A stretch of DNA of 14,532 bases, taken from contig CBDUUP010000073.1 in assembly GCA_965370435.1 (NCBI GenBank), forward strand, positions 1 through 14,532, read 5' to 3'. Below the pieces are notes generated by a model. That model made no database searches, had not been told where the DNA came from, and saw only the letters and a program-made list of their open reading frames with translations. This DNA is from CBDUUP01 sp965370435 (GTDB lineage Bacteria; Chloroflexota; Anaerolineae; Anaerolineales; UBA11579). The translations under genes and the position numbers were made by a program. This document shows positions 6,841 through 13,651 of this stretch, piece after piece. The first letter of the stretch is position 1. Every line of letters starts with the position of its first letter.

Positions 6841-6894
6841 CTTGTGTACCTGTTCCTTGTTTACCTGTATACCTGTTTCCCTGTCTCCCTTCTC
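6841..6894. repeat. Tandem octamer array ACCTGTNT abutting the mltG stop
   Basis: Units of seven to eight bases follow each other: CTTGTGT, ACCTGTT, CCTTGTTT, ACCTGTAT, ACCTGTTT, CCCTGTCT, then a worn CCCTTCTC that reaches the stop codon of mltG (6893-6895). On the minus strand the unit reads ACAGGTAA-like, sharing the AGGTAA core with the array behind alaS. The array shares its 209-base gap with the heptamer array at 6757-6798. Confidence 0.65.
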
Positions 6895-8044
6895 ACTCAC
6901 ACCCATTCCCCACATGCTCCTCATACGTGATCGCAAAGTTGTGCCTGCCCGAGCCGTCGCAGCGAGCACGGAAATAGTAATAGGGAGTCTGGGCGGGGAA
7001 GGCGACCGCTCGCATGGCGCTCAGGCTGGGGTTGGCGATGGGGCCGGGGGGGATGCCGGTGTAGATATAGGTCTTGTAGGGGGAGTCGAATCCCAGGTCG
7101 GCGGTGGAGAGGGGGTTGGTCCACCACACAGCCTGGGCGGAGTTAAATCCGAGGGCGTATTGCACGGTGGGGTCGGCGTCCAGCCGCATGTTGATGTTTA
7201 GCCGGTTGAGGAATACGGAGGCGATGGCGGGGTACTCATCTTCTACGACGGCCTCCCGCTGGAGGATAGAGGCCAGGGTGACGCCCTCTCGCAGGGTCAA
7301 TCCCTGGCTGGCGAAGCCGTCCCGGATCTCGGCGGTGACCTGGACCTCGAAGCTGTCCAGCAGGACGGTGATGAGTTCTTGGGCCGTAGTTCCCCGGCGC
7401 AGGACGTAAACGCCGGGGAAAAGGAACCCTTCCAGGCTGGCGCCTTCGGGGATTTCAGCGGCAAACGAATATCCGTCTGGGGGTCTGCTTGCGGCGGCGG
7501 TGATGAATTCATCGGGAGCGATCTCCAGGCCGGTACTGGGGATGGCGGCGGCGACTTCCTCGATACGCCAACCCGCCAGCAGCGTGAATGTGACCTCATC
7601 GGGCGTGGCGTCCTCGAGGGTCTGGGCGAGTTCTACCGGGGTCATGGCCGGGCTGAGGGTGTGGGTGCCTGCTTGCATCCGAGTGTCCAACCCGCTGTAA
7701 AGCAGAAAGGTGCGGAAGGCTTCGGTATCGGAGATCAAACCCTGTTCACCCAGCCGTTGGATGACGGAATCCGCCGCCTCGCCAAGCTGGATCTCGAACT
7801 GCTGGGGCGCGCCATTGGGATCGGTGGGGCTGGTCAGATCGTTGGCCTTGAGCAGCAACTGGATGGAAAAGGTCATCCTCTGCTGGGAGGTGAGCGTATT
7901 TGTGGGGGGGCCGAAGATATCGGCGGCTTTGTGAGGCAGGCTGAGGGCGTAGTTCGCCAGGAAAATACATCCCAGGAACATCAAGGTCAAGATGGGAAAG
8001 ATCAATAGGGCGCGGAGAGGAGAGCGGGAACGAGATCGAGGCAT
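6893..8044 (-). CDS. mltG: Endolytic murein transglycosylase MltG (YceG-like)
   Basis: 383 residues. MltG is an inner-membrane lytic transglycosylase that cuts nascent glycan strands and so ends their growth. A short basic tail (residues 1-11) and one membrane helix (about 12-32) come first. A LysM-like region (about 82-150) follows, then the catalytic YceG domain. The core motif LASILQREAVV (258-268) contains E264, aligned with the catalytic Glu of E. coli MltG. It is followed by ASVFLNRLNINMRLDADPTV (275-294), typical of the family. The end (YTGIPPGPIANPS, YYYFRARCDGSGRHNFAITYEEH) is also diagnostic. The ATG at 8044 lies two bases after the ruvX stop. The frame stays open further upstream inside ruvX, but that extension is Pro/Arg/His-rich shadow sequence and would place the membrane anchor inside the protein. 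No Shine-Dalgarno is seen, so coupling to ruvX is likely. Confidence 0.93.
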   Translation of the reverse strand: MPRSRSRSPLRALLIFPILTLMFLGCIFLANYALSLPHKAADIFGPPTNTLTSQQRMTFSIQLLLKANDLTSPTDPNGAPQQFEIQLGEAADSVIQRLGEQGLISDTEAFRTFLLYSGLDTRMQAGTHTLSPAMTPVELAQTLEDATPDEVTFTLLAGWRIEEVAAAIPSTGLEIAPDEFITAAASRPPDGYSFAAEIPEGASLEGFLFPGVYVLRRGTTAQELITVLLDSFEVQVTAEIRDGFASQGLTLREGVTLASILQREAVVEDEYPAIASVFLNRLNINMRLDADPTVQYALGFNSAQAVWWTNPLSTADLGFDSPYKTYIYTGIPPGPIANPSLSAMRAVAFPAQTPYYYFRARCDGSGRHNFAITYEEHVGNGCE

Positions 8045-8046
8045 GG

Positions 8047-8469
8047 TCAGTTGTTGGGAGGGCGGTGGGCGTCCAGGTAAGATTGGAGGATGACGGCGGC
8101 TGCCAGGTCGTCCATGTGGCCGCGGCGTTTCCGCTGGGGCGCGTTCATGGCGATGCGGGCCGACCGGGCCTCTTGAGTGCTGCCGTGTTCGTCCCACAGT
8201 TCGACGGGGAGGTCAGTCTGGTTGCGTATAGCCGCAGCCATCCGAGCCGCGCGCCGTCCCTGGGGGGTGGGCAATCCTTCTTCGTCCAGCGACTGTCCAA
8301 CCACGATCAGCCCGGCTTCGTTCTCTGCGGCCAGTTGGGCGATGGTGGCCGCATCTATGGCGCGGGAGACGTGTTTTATCACGGTCAAGGGGCTGGCGAT
8401 AGTGGCGGTCGGGTCGCTGAGCGCGATACCCAATCGTTTTTCACCGGGGTCAACGGCTAGTAGGCGCAT
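8047..8469 (-). CDS. ruvX: Holliday junction resolvase-like / pre-16S rRNA nuclease RuvX (YqgF)
   Basis: 140 residues, the usual size for this RNase H-fold family, which processes the 5' end of 16S rRNA and was first described as a putative Holliday junction resolvase. Motifs are LLAVDPGEKRLGIALSD (D7 as first metal ligand), LIVVGQSLDEEG (54-65), LWDEHGST (91-98, with D93/E94 in the place of the DER motif), and the C-terminal HMDDLAAAVILQSYLD (D120/D121). The ATG at 8469 is the only sensible start. No Shine-Dalgarno is present. It is followed two bases later by mltG. The upstream gap (8470-8693) holds an inverted pair of heptamer arrays and a possible -10 box. Confidence 0.92.
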   Translation of the reverse strand: MRLLAVDPGEKRLGIALSDPTATIASPLTVIKHVSRAIDAATIAQLAAENEAGLIVVGQSLDEEGLPTPQGRRAARMAAAIRNQTDLPVELWDEHGSTQEARSARIAMNAPQRKRRGHMDDLAAAVILQSYLDAHRPPNN

Positions 8470-8482
8470 GTGAGATGATGGT

Positions 8483-8545
8483 AGTCAGTAGGCAGTTGTC
8501 AGTAGTTAGTGGACAGTGGATAGTGATGAGTGAATAGTGACCAGT
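8483..8545 (+). repeat. Nine tandem heptamers NNNYAGT (left arm)
   Basis: Nine contiguous seven-base units, every one ending in AGT: AGTCAGT, AGGCAGT, TGTCAGT, AGTTAGT, GGACAGT, GGATAGT, GATGAGT, GAATAGT, GACCAGT. The register is unbroken for 63 bases. It begins 13 bases upstream of the ruvX ATG. Its first units are inverted copies of the array at 8661-8709 (for example 8485-8496 against 8668-8679, exact over 12 bases). Confidence 0.8.
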
Positions 8546-8554
8546 GGACGGCGG

Positions 8555-8588
8555 GTTATAGAAGGTAATCATTTGTCAAATAATTATA
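8555..8588 (-). promoter_or_regulatory. Possible promoter boxes upstream of ruvX
   Basis: On the minus strand there is a perfect TATAAT (8588-8583), a perfect TTGACA (8579-8574) and TATAAC (8560-8555). Another TTGACC lies 13 bases upstream of TATAAT, and the same 13-base distance separates TTGACA from TATAAC. This spacing is too short for ordinary sigma70 promoters, so only the boxes, not a working promoter, are supported. The stretch is the unique, AT-richer DNA between the two heptamer arrays. Confidence 0.25.
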
Positions 8589-8660
8589 GGCAGATCGCAA
8601 TGGTCAATGTCGGTTTTCTATTGGGACGCAGAAAAGTGCTGGCCTATTGTAATGCGAAAA

Positions 8661-8709
8661 ACTGTCTACTGCCTACTGAATACTGACAACTGTCTACTGA
8701 TCACTGACA
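8661..8709 (-). repeat. Seven tandem heptamers NNNCAGT (right arm), entering a coding region
   Basis: On the plus strand seven contiguous units begin with ACTG: ACTGTCT, ACTGCCT, ACTGAAT, ACTGACA, ACTGTCT, ACTGATC, ACTGACA, followed by a worn ACCGAAA. On the minus strand they read NNNCAGT, the same family as 8483-8545 in opposite orientation. The baseplate-J-like gene ends within the array: its stop TAG (8696-8694) and last residues VVSDQ are encoded by repeat units. Confidence 0.8.
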
Positions 8710-10196
8710 ACCGAAATCCTAAATGGAAGAAACGGCATCCGCGGCCACCAGCCGGGTTTGAGGGTGATGCTGGGCGGGGTATTGAGCGGCAGGGTGGTGT
8801 TCAGCTTTTGCTCGGCTTGTTCGACGGGTAGTCCCAGGGCCAGGGAGATGGCTTGCGTCTTGGAGAGTGTGGCCTGGATGGTCCGCTGGAAGGTGAGCGA
8901 CCAATTGGCAGTGGAGGTTGCCTCGTCGAAGTTGGGCGCGGTGAGGTGGATGATTCGGGTGGTTTCGGCCTGGGGGATGAACCCCTCCGGCAGGCTGGCA
9001 TCCAGGATAGCGTCGGCCAATATATGCAGGTCCTGGCCGGAGATGATGATGACTTGGAATTCCAGACGCAAGGTCAGGCTGAGCGTGTCGGCGGGTTCGG
9101 TGACCTCGGGTTCATAGGTTTCCGCCAGGACTTCAATCAGGGTTGGCGTGGAGGTCAAGAGGAGATCGTCGGGGTTGAGGTTGTTCTGGATTTCCTCCAG
9201 AGCGGTATGTTGGAGGGAGTCGAGCAGGCTCTGATTTAGAGTAGTTACATCCTCCGGCGAGGCGGCGGGGCTGGATTGGTCGCTGCCGCCGGTGGTAGAT
9301 TGGGGATTGGTGACCGTCAAGCTGAGTCCCAACGGTCCTTCGATGGCGGTCAAGGTGTCTGAGGGGATGTTCCCGCCTCTGCCGGAGGACAGGGCCAGGA
9401 TTGGCAAGCTCACCGTCGCGCCGGACCCGGCGGGGACCGTGCCCGACTCTGTGAGGGCAAAGCGCACCGGGTCTTCGCCCATCGTCCGCACCACGGTTCC
9501 TTCGGGTACGGCGATGGATTGATTGGTCAAATTGGTGAATAGCGCCAGGCCCACCGAGGGTTGGTCGGGGATCAGCATCCTGCCGGAGGTCGCTTGGCTG
9601 GCAAGCCCCTCCACTTCGACGGTCAACAGATGGGCGGGGACCTCACCAGAGATATGGACGGCGGGAATGTTCAGCCCGGCGGTCACCGGAATGGTGATCT
9701 TTTGGGTACGGATTTCAGGGGTCAGGTTGATCTCTGCGCTGGGGAGCAGCCAAGCGGCGATCGCCAGCACGGCTAAGACCCCCAGGGCGAAAAGGAGCAA
9801 TCGAGTGGTGGGCGCGGTCAACCAGGCCGGGGAGGGGGGACGGGCGAACAGACGCAGGGCTTCAAGGTCTGGAGGATCCTCTCTGGCGCGCAGGCGGCGT
9901 TGACGGCGTCGTCCTTGCCGCCAGGAGGCGGATTGGGCTTCGCCTGCTGATTTGAAGACCGGAATACCCAAACCCTCGGCGTTGGCGCGCACCGCCGTGT
10001 CCCGGCACACCAGACCTAACTGCGCCCCCAGTCCGGTACTGTGACGTTTCAGGAGCACCAGGTCCAGCTTGCGGTCCAGCGTCTCAACCCCCGAAGGCCA
10101 GACCAGCAGGATTCGCCCGGTCTGAAGCCAGCCCATCTTGTCCTTGACCGAGATGGCGTCGTCGTGGGGTTCCAGTTGGAGGATTTGAGTCTTCAT
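8694..10196 (-). CDS. Membrane-anchored protein with baseplate-J-like domain
   Basis: 500 residues. A cytoplasmic N-terminal region (1-90, MKTQILQLEPHDDAISVKDK...) with alternating hydrophobic strands is followed by a basic linker (about 92-105, RQGRRRQRRLRAR) and one membrane helix (about 131-152). The rest is a long extracytoplasmic part. Residues about 225-305 carry the pattern of phage baseplate protein J/gp47: PEGTVVRT, FALTESGTVPAGSGATVSLP, GRGGNIPSDTLTAIEG, VTNPQSTTGGSDQ. A further domain (about 365-460) resembles the partner region of such proteins. No other phage gene is near. The role is unknown; relatives in Chloroflexota are, from memory, annotated as baseplate J/gp47 family proteins. 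Seven C precede the ATG with TATA just before them, so there is no Shine-Dalgarno and a leaderless message is possible. The C-terminus VVSDQ is encoded by the heptamer repeat. Confidence 0.82.
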   Translation of the reverse strand: MKTQILQLEPHDDAISVKDKMGWLQTGRILLVWPSGVETLDRKLDLVLLKRHSTGLGAQLGLVCRDTAVRANAEGLGIPVFKSAGEAQSASWRQGRRRQRRLRAREDPPDLEALRLFARPPSPAWLTAPTTRLLLFALGVLAVLAIAAWLLPSAEINLTPEIRTQKITIPVTAGLNIPAVHISGEVPAHLLTVEVEGLASQATSGRMLIPDQPSVGLALFTNLTNQSIAVPEGTVVRTMGEDPVRFALTESGTVPAGSGATVSLPILALSSGRGGNIPSDTLTAIEGPLGLSLTVTNPQSTTGGSDQSSPAASPEDVTTLNQSLLDSLQHTALEEIQNNLNPDDLLLTSTPTLIEVLAETYEPEVTEPADTLSLTLRLEFQVIIISGQDLHILADAILDASLPEGFIPQAETTRIIHLTAPNFDEATSTANWSLTFQRTIQATLSKTQAISLALGLPVEQAEQKLNTTLPLNTPPSITLKPGWWPRMPFLPFRISVVSDQ

Positions 10197-10213
10197 GGGG
10201 GGGTATAGTCAAC

Positions 10214-10297
10214 AAGGTAACTAGGTAATCAGGTAATTAGTGATTTGGCAATTCGTCACAACCCTAATTACCTGATTACCTAATCACTAATTACCTA
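10214..10297. repeat. Inverted octamer arrays YAGGTAAT between alaS and the baseplate-J-like gene
   Basis: The left arm carries AAGGTAAC, TAGGTAAT, CAGGTAAT, TAGTGATT (10214-10245). The right arm, read on the minus strand, carries TAGGTAAT, TAGTGAT, TAGGTAAT, CAGGTAAT (10297-10267). The 19-base TAGGTAATCAGGTAATTAG at 10222-10240 has a perfect inverted copy at 10264-10282, with a 23-base spacer. The first unit of the right arm contains the alaS stop codon TAG (10297-10295). A 19-pair AT-rich stem could form just after alaS, but no T-tract follows on the minus strand, so a classical terminator is not supported. Confidence 0.85.
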
Positions 10298-13039
10298 CTC
10301 ATCGCGCAAGTTCTGTGCCACCCAGTCTGCGACGCTGGCTAGGGCCTCGTCCAGCTTGGCGGCGTCTTTGCCGCCCGCCTGGGCCAGGGTGGGACGTCCG
10401 CCGCCGCTGCCGCCCAGCGGTTTGGCGACGTGTTTGACCAGCTCTCCGGCGTGGAGGCCGCGCTGGGTTAGGTCTTCGGTCACCGCGGCGATGACCAGGG
10501 GGCGGCCGTCAATGACGCTGGCGAGTACGGCGACCCCATTTTCGGGGTGACGCTGGCGGAAGCGGTCGGTGAGTTGGCGCAGGGTGTCGGAGTCAGCGTG
10601 AGGGAGGTTGGCGGCTAGCACAGTGATGCCTTCGACGGTGGATTCCTCCTCAAGCTTTTGGGTAAATGTGGCCAAAGCAGTATCCTGCTGCACTCGGGCG
10701 AGGACTTTGCGGGTGGCCCCTAATTCGTCTAAGAGAGTTCTTACTTTTTCCGGCATTTGATCCGGCGCGGTGGCCAGCATAGCGGAGGTTTCTTTTACCA
10801 TCTGGTTTTGAAGGCGGATGAATTTGTAGGCCTCCCGCCCGGTGACGGCCTCGATGCGGCGGGTGCCCGCGGCGATGCCGCTCTCCCCGACAATGAGGAA
10901 CACGCCGATATCGCCGGTTGAGTTGACGTGTGTGCCGCCGCATAGTTCGTAGGAGAAGAGGTCGTCTGAATCGCCAATGGCGATGGTGCGCACGGTGGCG
11001 TCGTATTTCTCGCCGAAGAGGGCGATAGCGCCTTCTGATTGGGCTTCTTCCAGGGATTTGACCGCGATGTTTAAGGTGTGGTTGGCGAGGATGTCCCGGT
11101 TGACGTCCGCCTCGATTTGAGATAACTCTTCCTCGGTCAACGCCTCGGGGTGGGTGAAATCGAATCGCAGTCGGTCGGGAGCGACCAGCGAACCGGCCTG
11201 CCGGGCGTGATCGCCCAACACGCGGTGCAGGGCGGCGTGGAGCAGGTGGGTGGCGGTGTGGTTGCGCATGATGTCCTCGCGGCGTTGGGCGTCCACGCGA
11301 GCCAGAGCCTGGTCGCCGACTGAGGGTTCCCCTTCGATCACTTCGCCGAAATGGACCAGGGTCCCCGCCGCCGGTTGGCGCGTGCCGGTTATCCGAATCT
11401 CCCATTCCGGTTCACCAGCCGAGAGGATGACGCCGGTATCGGCGATCTGCCCGCCAGCCTCCACGTAGAACGGCGTGGCGGGAAGCAAAACATCCACCAT
11501 GTCGCCGGGTTTGGCCTGCTTGACGCTTTCGCCATCTTTCACCATAGCCAGAATTTCGGTTTCAAGCGTCAATGCGCCGTAGGGGTCGTTGGCGACGCCC
11601 TCGGCGTCGAGTTTGCCTTCTTCTTGCAATTCTGCGGCCAGCGCGCGATAGACCTCCACATCCTCGCCGCCCATCTCGCCCATGGCTTTACCCGCCCCGG
11701 AGGCTTGGCGGTGTTCGTCCATCGCAGCCCGAAAGCCCTCCTCGTCCACGTCCAGACCCTGCTCCTGGGCGATGTCGCGGGTGATCTCCAGGGGCAGGCC
11801 GAAGGTGGCGTAGAGTTCGAAGGCTTTTTTGCCGTCCAATATTTTTTCACCTGCGGCTTTGAGGTCTCTGAAAAGGTTCTCCAGTTGGGCGATGCCGCCT
11901 TCCACGGTTCGCTGGAATCGCTCTTCTTCGCGGGTCAGGTTGTCCAGGATGGCGGCGCGGTTCTTGACCAACTCGGGGTAGGCTTCGCCGTAATGCTCGA
12001 TGACTTGTTCGGCGACCTTGGCGAGGAAGGGTTCTTCCAGGCCGATCTTCCCCGCGAACCGGGAGGCCCGGCGGATGATCATGCGGGTGACGTAGCCCCG
12101 GCCCATATTGCCGGGCACCACGCCGTCAGCGATCAGGAAAGTGGCCGCGCGAGCATGGTCGCCGATAACCCGGTAGGGGGTGTAGTTCGCCAGCATTTTC
12201 TTCTCGCTGTCTCCCGTAAGGTCCCGGACCGTGTCCAGCAGGGGAGTGAAGAGGTCGGTCTTGTAGTTGGAGTCCACGCCCTGGAGCACCGATACAATGC
12301 GCTCAAGCCCCAGGCCAGTATCCACGTGGGTGGCGGGGAGGGGTTCCAGTGTTTTGGGGCCGGTGCGGTTGAACTGGATGAAAACCAGATTCCAGAGTTC
12401 GACAAAACGCCCGTTGTCCAGGTCAATTTGGCCGTCGGGCATGTACTCGATCTCCGCAAAGTCAGGGCCGAGATCATCGTGAATTTCGCTGTTCGGCCCG
12501 CAGGGGCCGGTGTCGGCCATCTCCCAGAAGTTGTCTTTGCGCCCCAGGTAGACGATGCGCTCCGCGTCAAAGCCCGGCTGTTCCTTCCAGTATTTGACCG
12601 CATCCTCGTCGGTGGGGATTTCACCCAACTCGTCCTTGAAGACTGAGGCATAGAAACGGTCTTTGGGCAGCCCCCAGACCTCGGTCAGCAGTTCCCAGGC
12701 CCACGCAATGGCTTCTTTCTTGTAATAGTCGCCGAAAGACCAATTGCCCAGCATTTCGAAGAAGGTGTGGTGGGTGTCATCCTGGCCGACGTCTTCCAGG
12801 TCATTGTGTTTACCGGCTACCCGCATACACTTCTGCGAGTTGACCGCTCTGTTGTAAGGGCGTTTATCGGCGCCCAGGAACACGTCCTTGAACTGCACCA
12901 TCCCGGCGTTGGTGAACAGCAGGGTGGCGTCCCCGCCAGGGACCAGGGAGGCGGAAGGCGCTTGGGTATGTCCATGTTTCTCTACGAAGAAGTCAATGAA
13001 CTGCTGGCGTATTTCTGCGCTGGTGAGCGATTGGGTCAT
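10295..13039 (-). CDS. alaS: Alanine--tRNA ligase
   Basis: 914 residues, full length. It charges tRNA-Ala with alanine and clears mischarged Ser/Gly. The N-terminal class II aminoacylation domain shows motif 2 (NSQKCMRVAGKHNDLEDVG, 67-85) and motif 3 (GLGLERI, 243-249). The tRNA-recognition part covers about 255-460. The editing domain has the zinc-ligand set H594-TAT-H598 and C700-GGT-H704 (CGGTHVNSTGDIG). The C-terminal DHHA1-type domain contains the Gly-rich GGSGGGRPTLAQAGGKD (876-892). The start at 13039 has AGGA six bases upstream. mscL ends 49 bases upstream, so the two may be cotranscribed. The gene sits in the conserved neighbourhood alaS / ruvX / mltG. The stop codon is part of an octamer repeat. 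Confidence 0.97.
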   Translation of the reverse strand: MTQSLTSAEIRQQFIDFFVEKHGHTQAPSASLVPGGDATLLFTNAGMVQFKDVFLGADKRPYNRAVNSQKCMRVAGKHNDLEDVGQDDTHHTFFEMLGNWSFGDYYKKEAIAWAWELLTEVWGLPKDRFYASVFKDELGEIPTDEDAVKYWKEQPGFDAERIVYLGRKDNFWEMADTGPCGPNSEIHDDLGPDFAEIEYMPDGQIDLDNGRFVELWNLVFIQFNRTGPKTLEPLPATHVDTGLGLERIVSVLQGVDSNYKTDLFTPLLDTVRDLTGDSEKKMLANYTPYRVIGDHARAATFLIADGVVPGNMGRGYVTRMIIRRASRFAGKIGLEEPFLAKVAEQVIEHYGEAYPELVKNRAAILDNLTREEERFQRTVEGGIAQLENLFRDLKAAGEKILDGKKAFELYATFGLPLEITRDIAQEQGLDVDEEGFRAAMDEHRQASGAGKAMGEMGGEDVEVYRALAAELQEEGKLDAEGVANDPYGALTLETEILAMVKDGESVKQAKPGDMVDVLLPATPFYVEAGGQIADTGVILSAGEPEWEIRITGTRQPAAGTLVHFGEVIEGEPSVGDQALARVDAQRREDIMRNHTATHLLHAALHRVLGDHARQAGSLVAPDRLRFDFTHPEALTEEELSQIEADVNRDILANHTLNIAVKSLEEAQSEGAIALFGEKYDATVRTIAIGDSDDLFSYELCGGTHVNSTGDIGVFLIVGESGIAAGTRRIEAVTGREAYKFIRLQNQMVKETSAMLATAPDQMPEKVRTLLDELGATRKVLARVQQDTALATFTQKLEEESTVEGITVLAANLPHADSDTLRQLTDRFRQRHPENGVAVLASVIDGRPLVIAAVTEDLTQRGLHAGELVKHVAKPLGGSGGGRPTLAQAGGKDAAKLDEALASVADWVAQNLRDE

Positions 13040-13088
13040 GAGATGTCCTGAATTATTTGTGGTTGATTGCGTGAGTGTTAGAAATTGA

Positions 13089-13529
13089 TTATGAACTCAA
13101 CTCGGAAGTGCAGTTCGGGCATCGGGTGGCTTGAATGGCGATGGTGGAGATACAAAAAGGGCATTCCTTGGTGGACGGCGGGGGCGGCGGGCTTTCTTCT
13201 TCACGCAGCATGCGGTTAATTTGGCGGACCATAAGAAAAATGACGAATGCGACCAGGATGAAATCTACCACCATGTTGATGAATAAGCCGTAATTGAGAG
13301 TGATCGCGCCGGCTTCCTCGGCTTGGGCCAGGGTGGCGTAGCTGCCGCCGGAGAGGGCGATGAACAGATTGGAGAAATCCACGTTGCCCAGCAGCAGGCT
13401 AATGGGCGGCATGAGTATATCATTGACAAAGGAGGACACGATCTTGCCGAAGGCCGCGCCCAGAATAACGCCGATAGCCAGGTCAAGCACGTTCCCGCGC
13501 ATGGCAAACTCTTTGAATTCCTTGAACAT
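13089..13529 (-). CDS. mscL: Large-conductance mechanosensitive channel MscL with C-terminal zinc ribbon
   Basis: 146 residues. MscL forms a pentameric inner-membrane pore that opens under membrane tension and releases solutes on osmotic downshock. The N-terminus FKEFKEFAMRGNVLDLAIGV and the pore helix GVILGAAFGKIVSSFVNDIL are diagnostic. The second helix is GLFINMVVDFILVAFVIFLM (81-100). Behind a charged and proline linker (LREEESPPPPP) lies a 25-residue cysteine module, C123-PF-C126 and C137-PN-C140, typical of a zinc ribbon in the cytoplasm. In E. coli MscL this end is only a helical bundle. GGAGG lies nine bases before the ATG at 13529, and a good promoter lies upstream. The gene diverges from cysS; alaS follows 49 bases downstream. 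Confidence 0.95.
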   Translation of the reverse strand: MFKEFKEFAMRGNVLDLAIGVILGAAFGKIVSSFVNDILMPPISLLLGNVDFSNLFIALSGGSYATLAQAEEAGAITLNYGLFINMVVDFILVAFVIFLMVRQINRMLREEESPPPPPSTKECPFCISTIAIQATRCPNCTSELSS

Positions 13530-13559
13530 GAGTAAAAGCCTCCGAAGTGATTTAGTAGA

Positions 13560-13588
13560 ATTATACGCAAGGATGGCGGATGGGGCAA
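13560..13588 (-). promoter_or_regulatory. Sigma70-type promoter for mscL
   Basis: On the minus strand TTGCCC (13588-13583) and a perfect TATAAT (13565-13560) are separated by exactly 17 bases. Transcription would start near 13553, leaving a leader of about 24 bases that contains GGAGG. It may also serve alaS. Confidence 0.65.
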
Positions 13589-13615
13589 TAGGGAAAAATA
13601 ATGGCTAAGACGTAT

Positions 13616-13621
13616 TATAAT
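13616..13621 (+). promoter_or_regulatory. -10 box of the cysS promoter
   Basis: A perfect TATAAT lies on the plus strand 30 bases before the chosen cysS ATG. No good -35 is found 16-18 bases upstream. A start near 13628 would leave a 24-base leader with AAGGAG at 13631-13636. It is divergent from the mscL promoter 28 bases away. Confidence 0.45.
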
Positions 13622-13651
13622 TATACTCTGAAGGAGAACGAAGAAATTGCT

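Noticed and set aside
8045..8197. 51-residue N-terminal extension of mltG
   Set aside because: It lies within ruvX, is Pro/Arg/His-rich, and would put the membrane anchor far from the N-terminus; ATG at 8044 gives the usual MltG build.
8483..8709. CRISPR array
   Set aside because: The units are contiguous heptamers without spacers, are degenerate, and no cas gene is nearby.
8694..10196. Prophage or contractile injection system remnant
   Set aside because: Only one baseplate-J-like domain is present, fused to a membrane anchor; no tail, sheath, spike or integrase gene is in the window.
10222..10282. Rho-independent terminator after alaS
   Set aside because: The stem is AT-rich with a 23-base loop, and no T-tract follows it on the transcribed strand.
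11351..12646. Long plus-strand open frame (431 codons) over alaS
   Set aside because: Opposite strand of an unambiguous alanyl-tRNA synthetase; no recognisable domain, start context or promoter.
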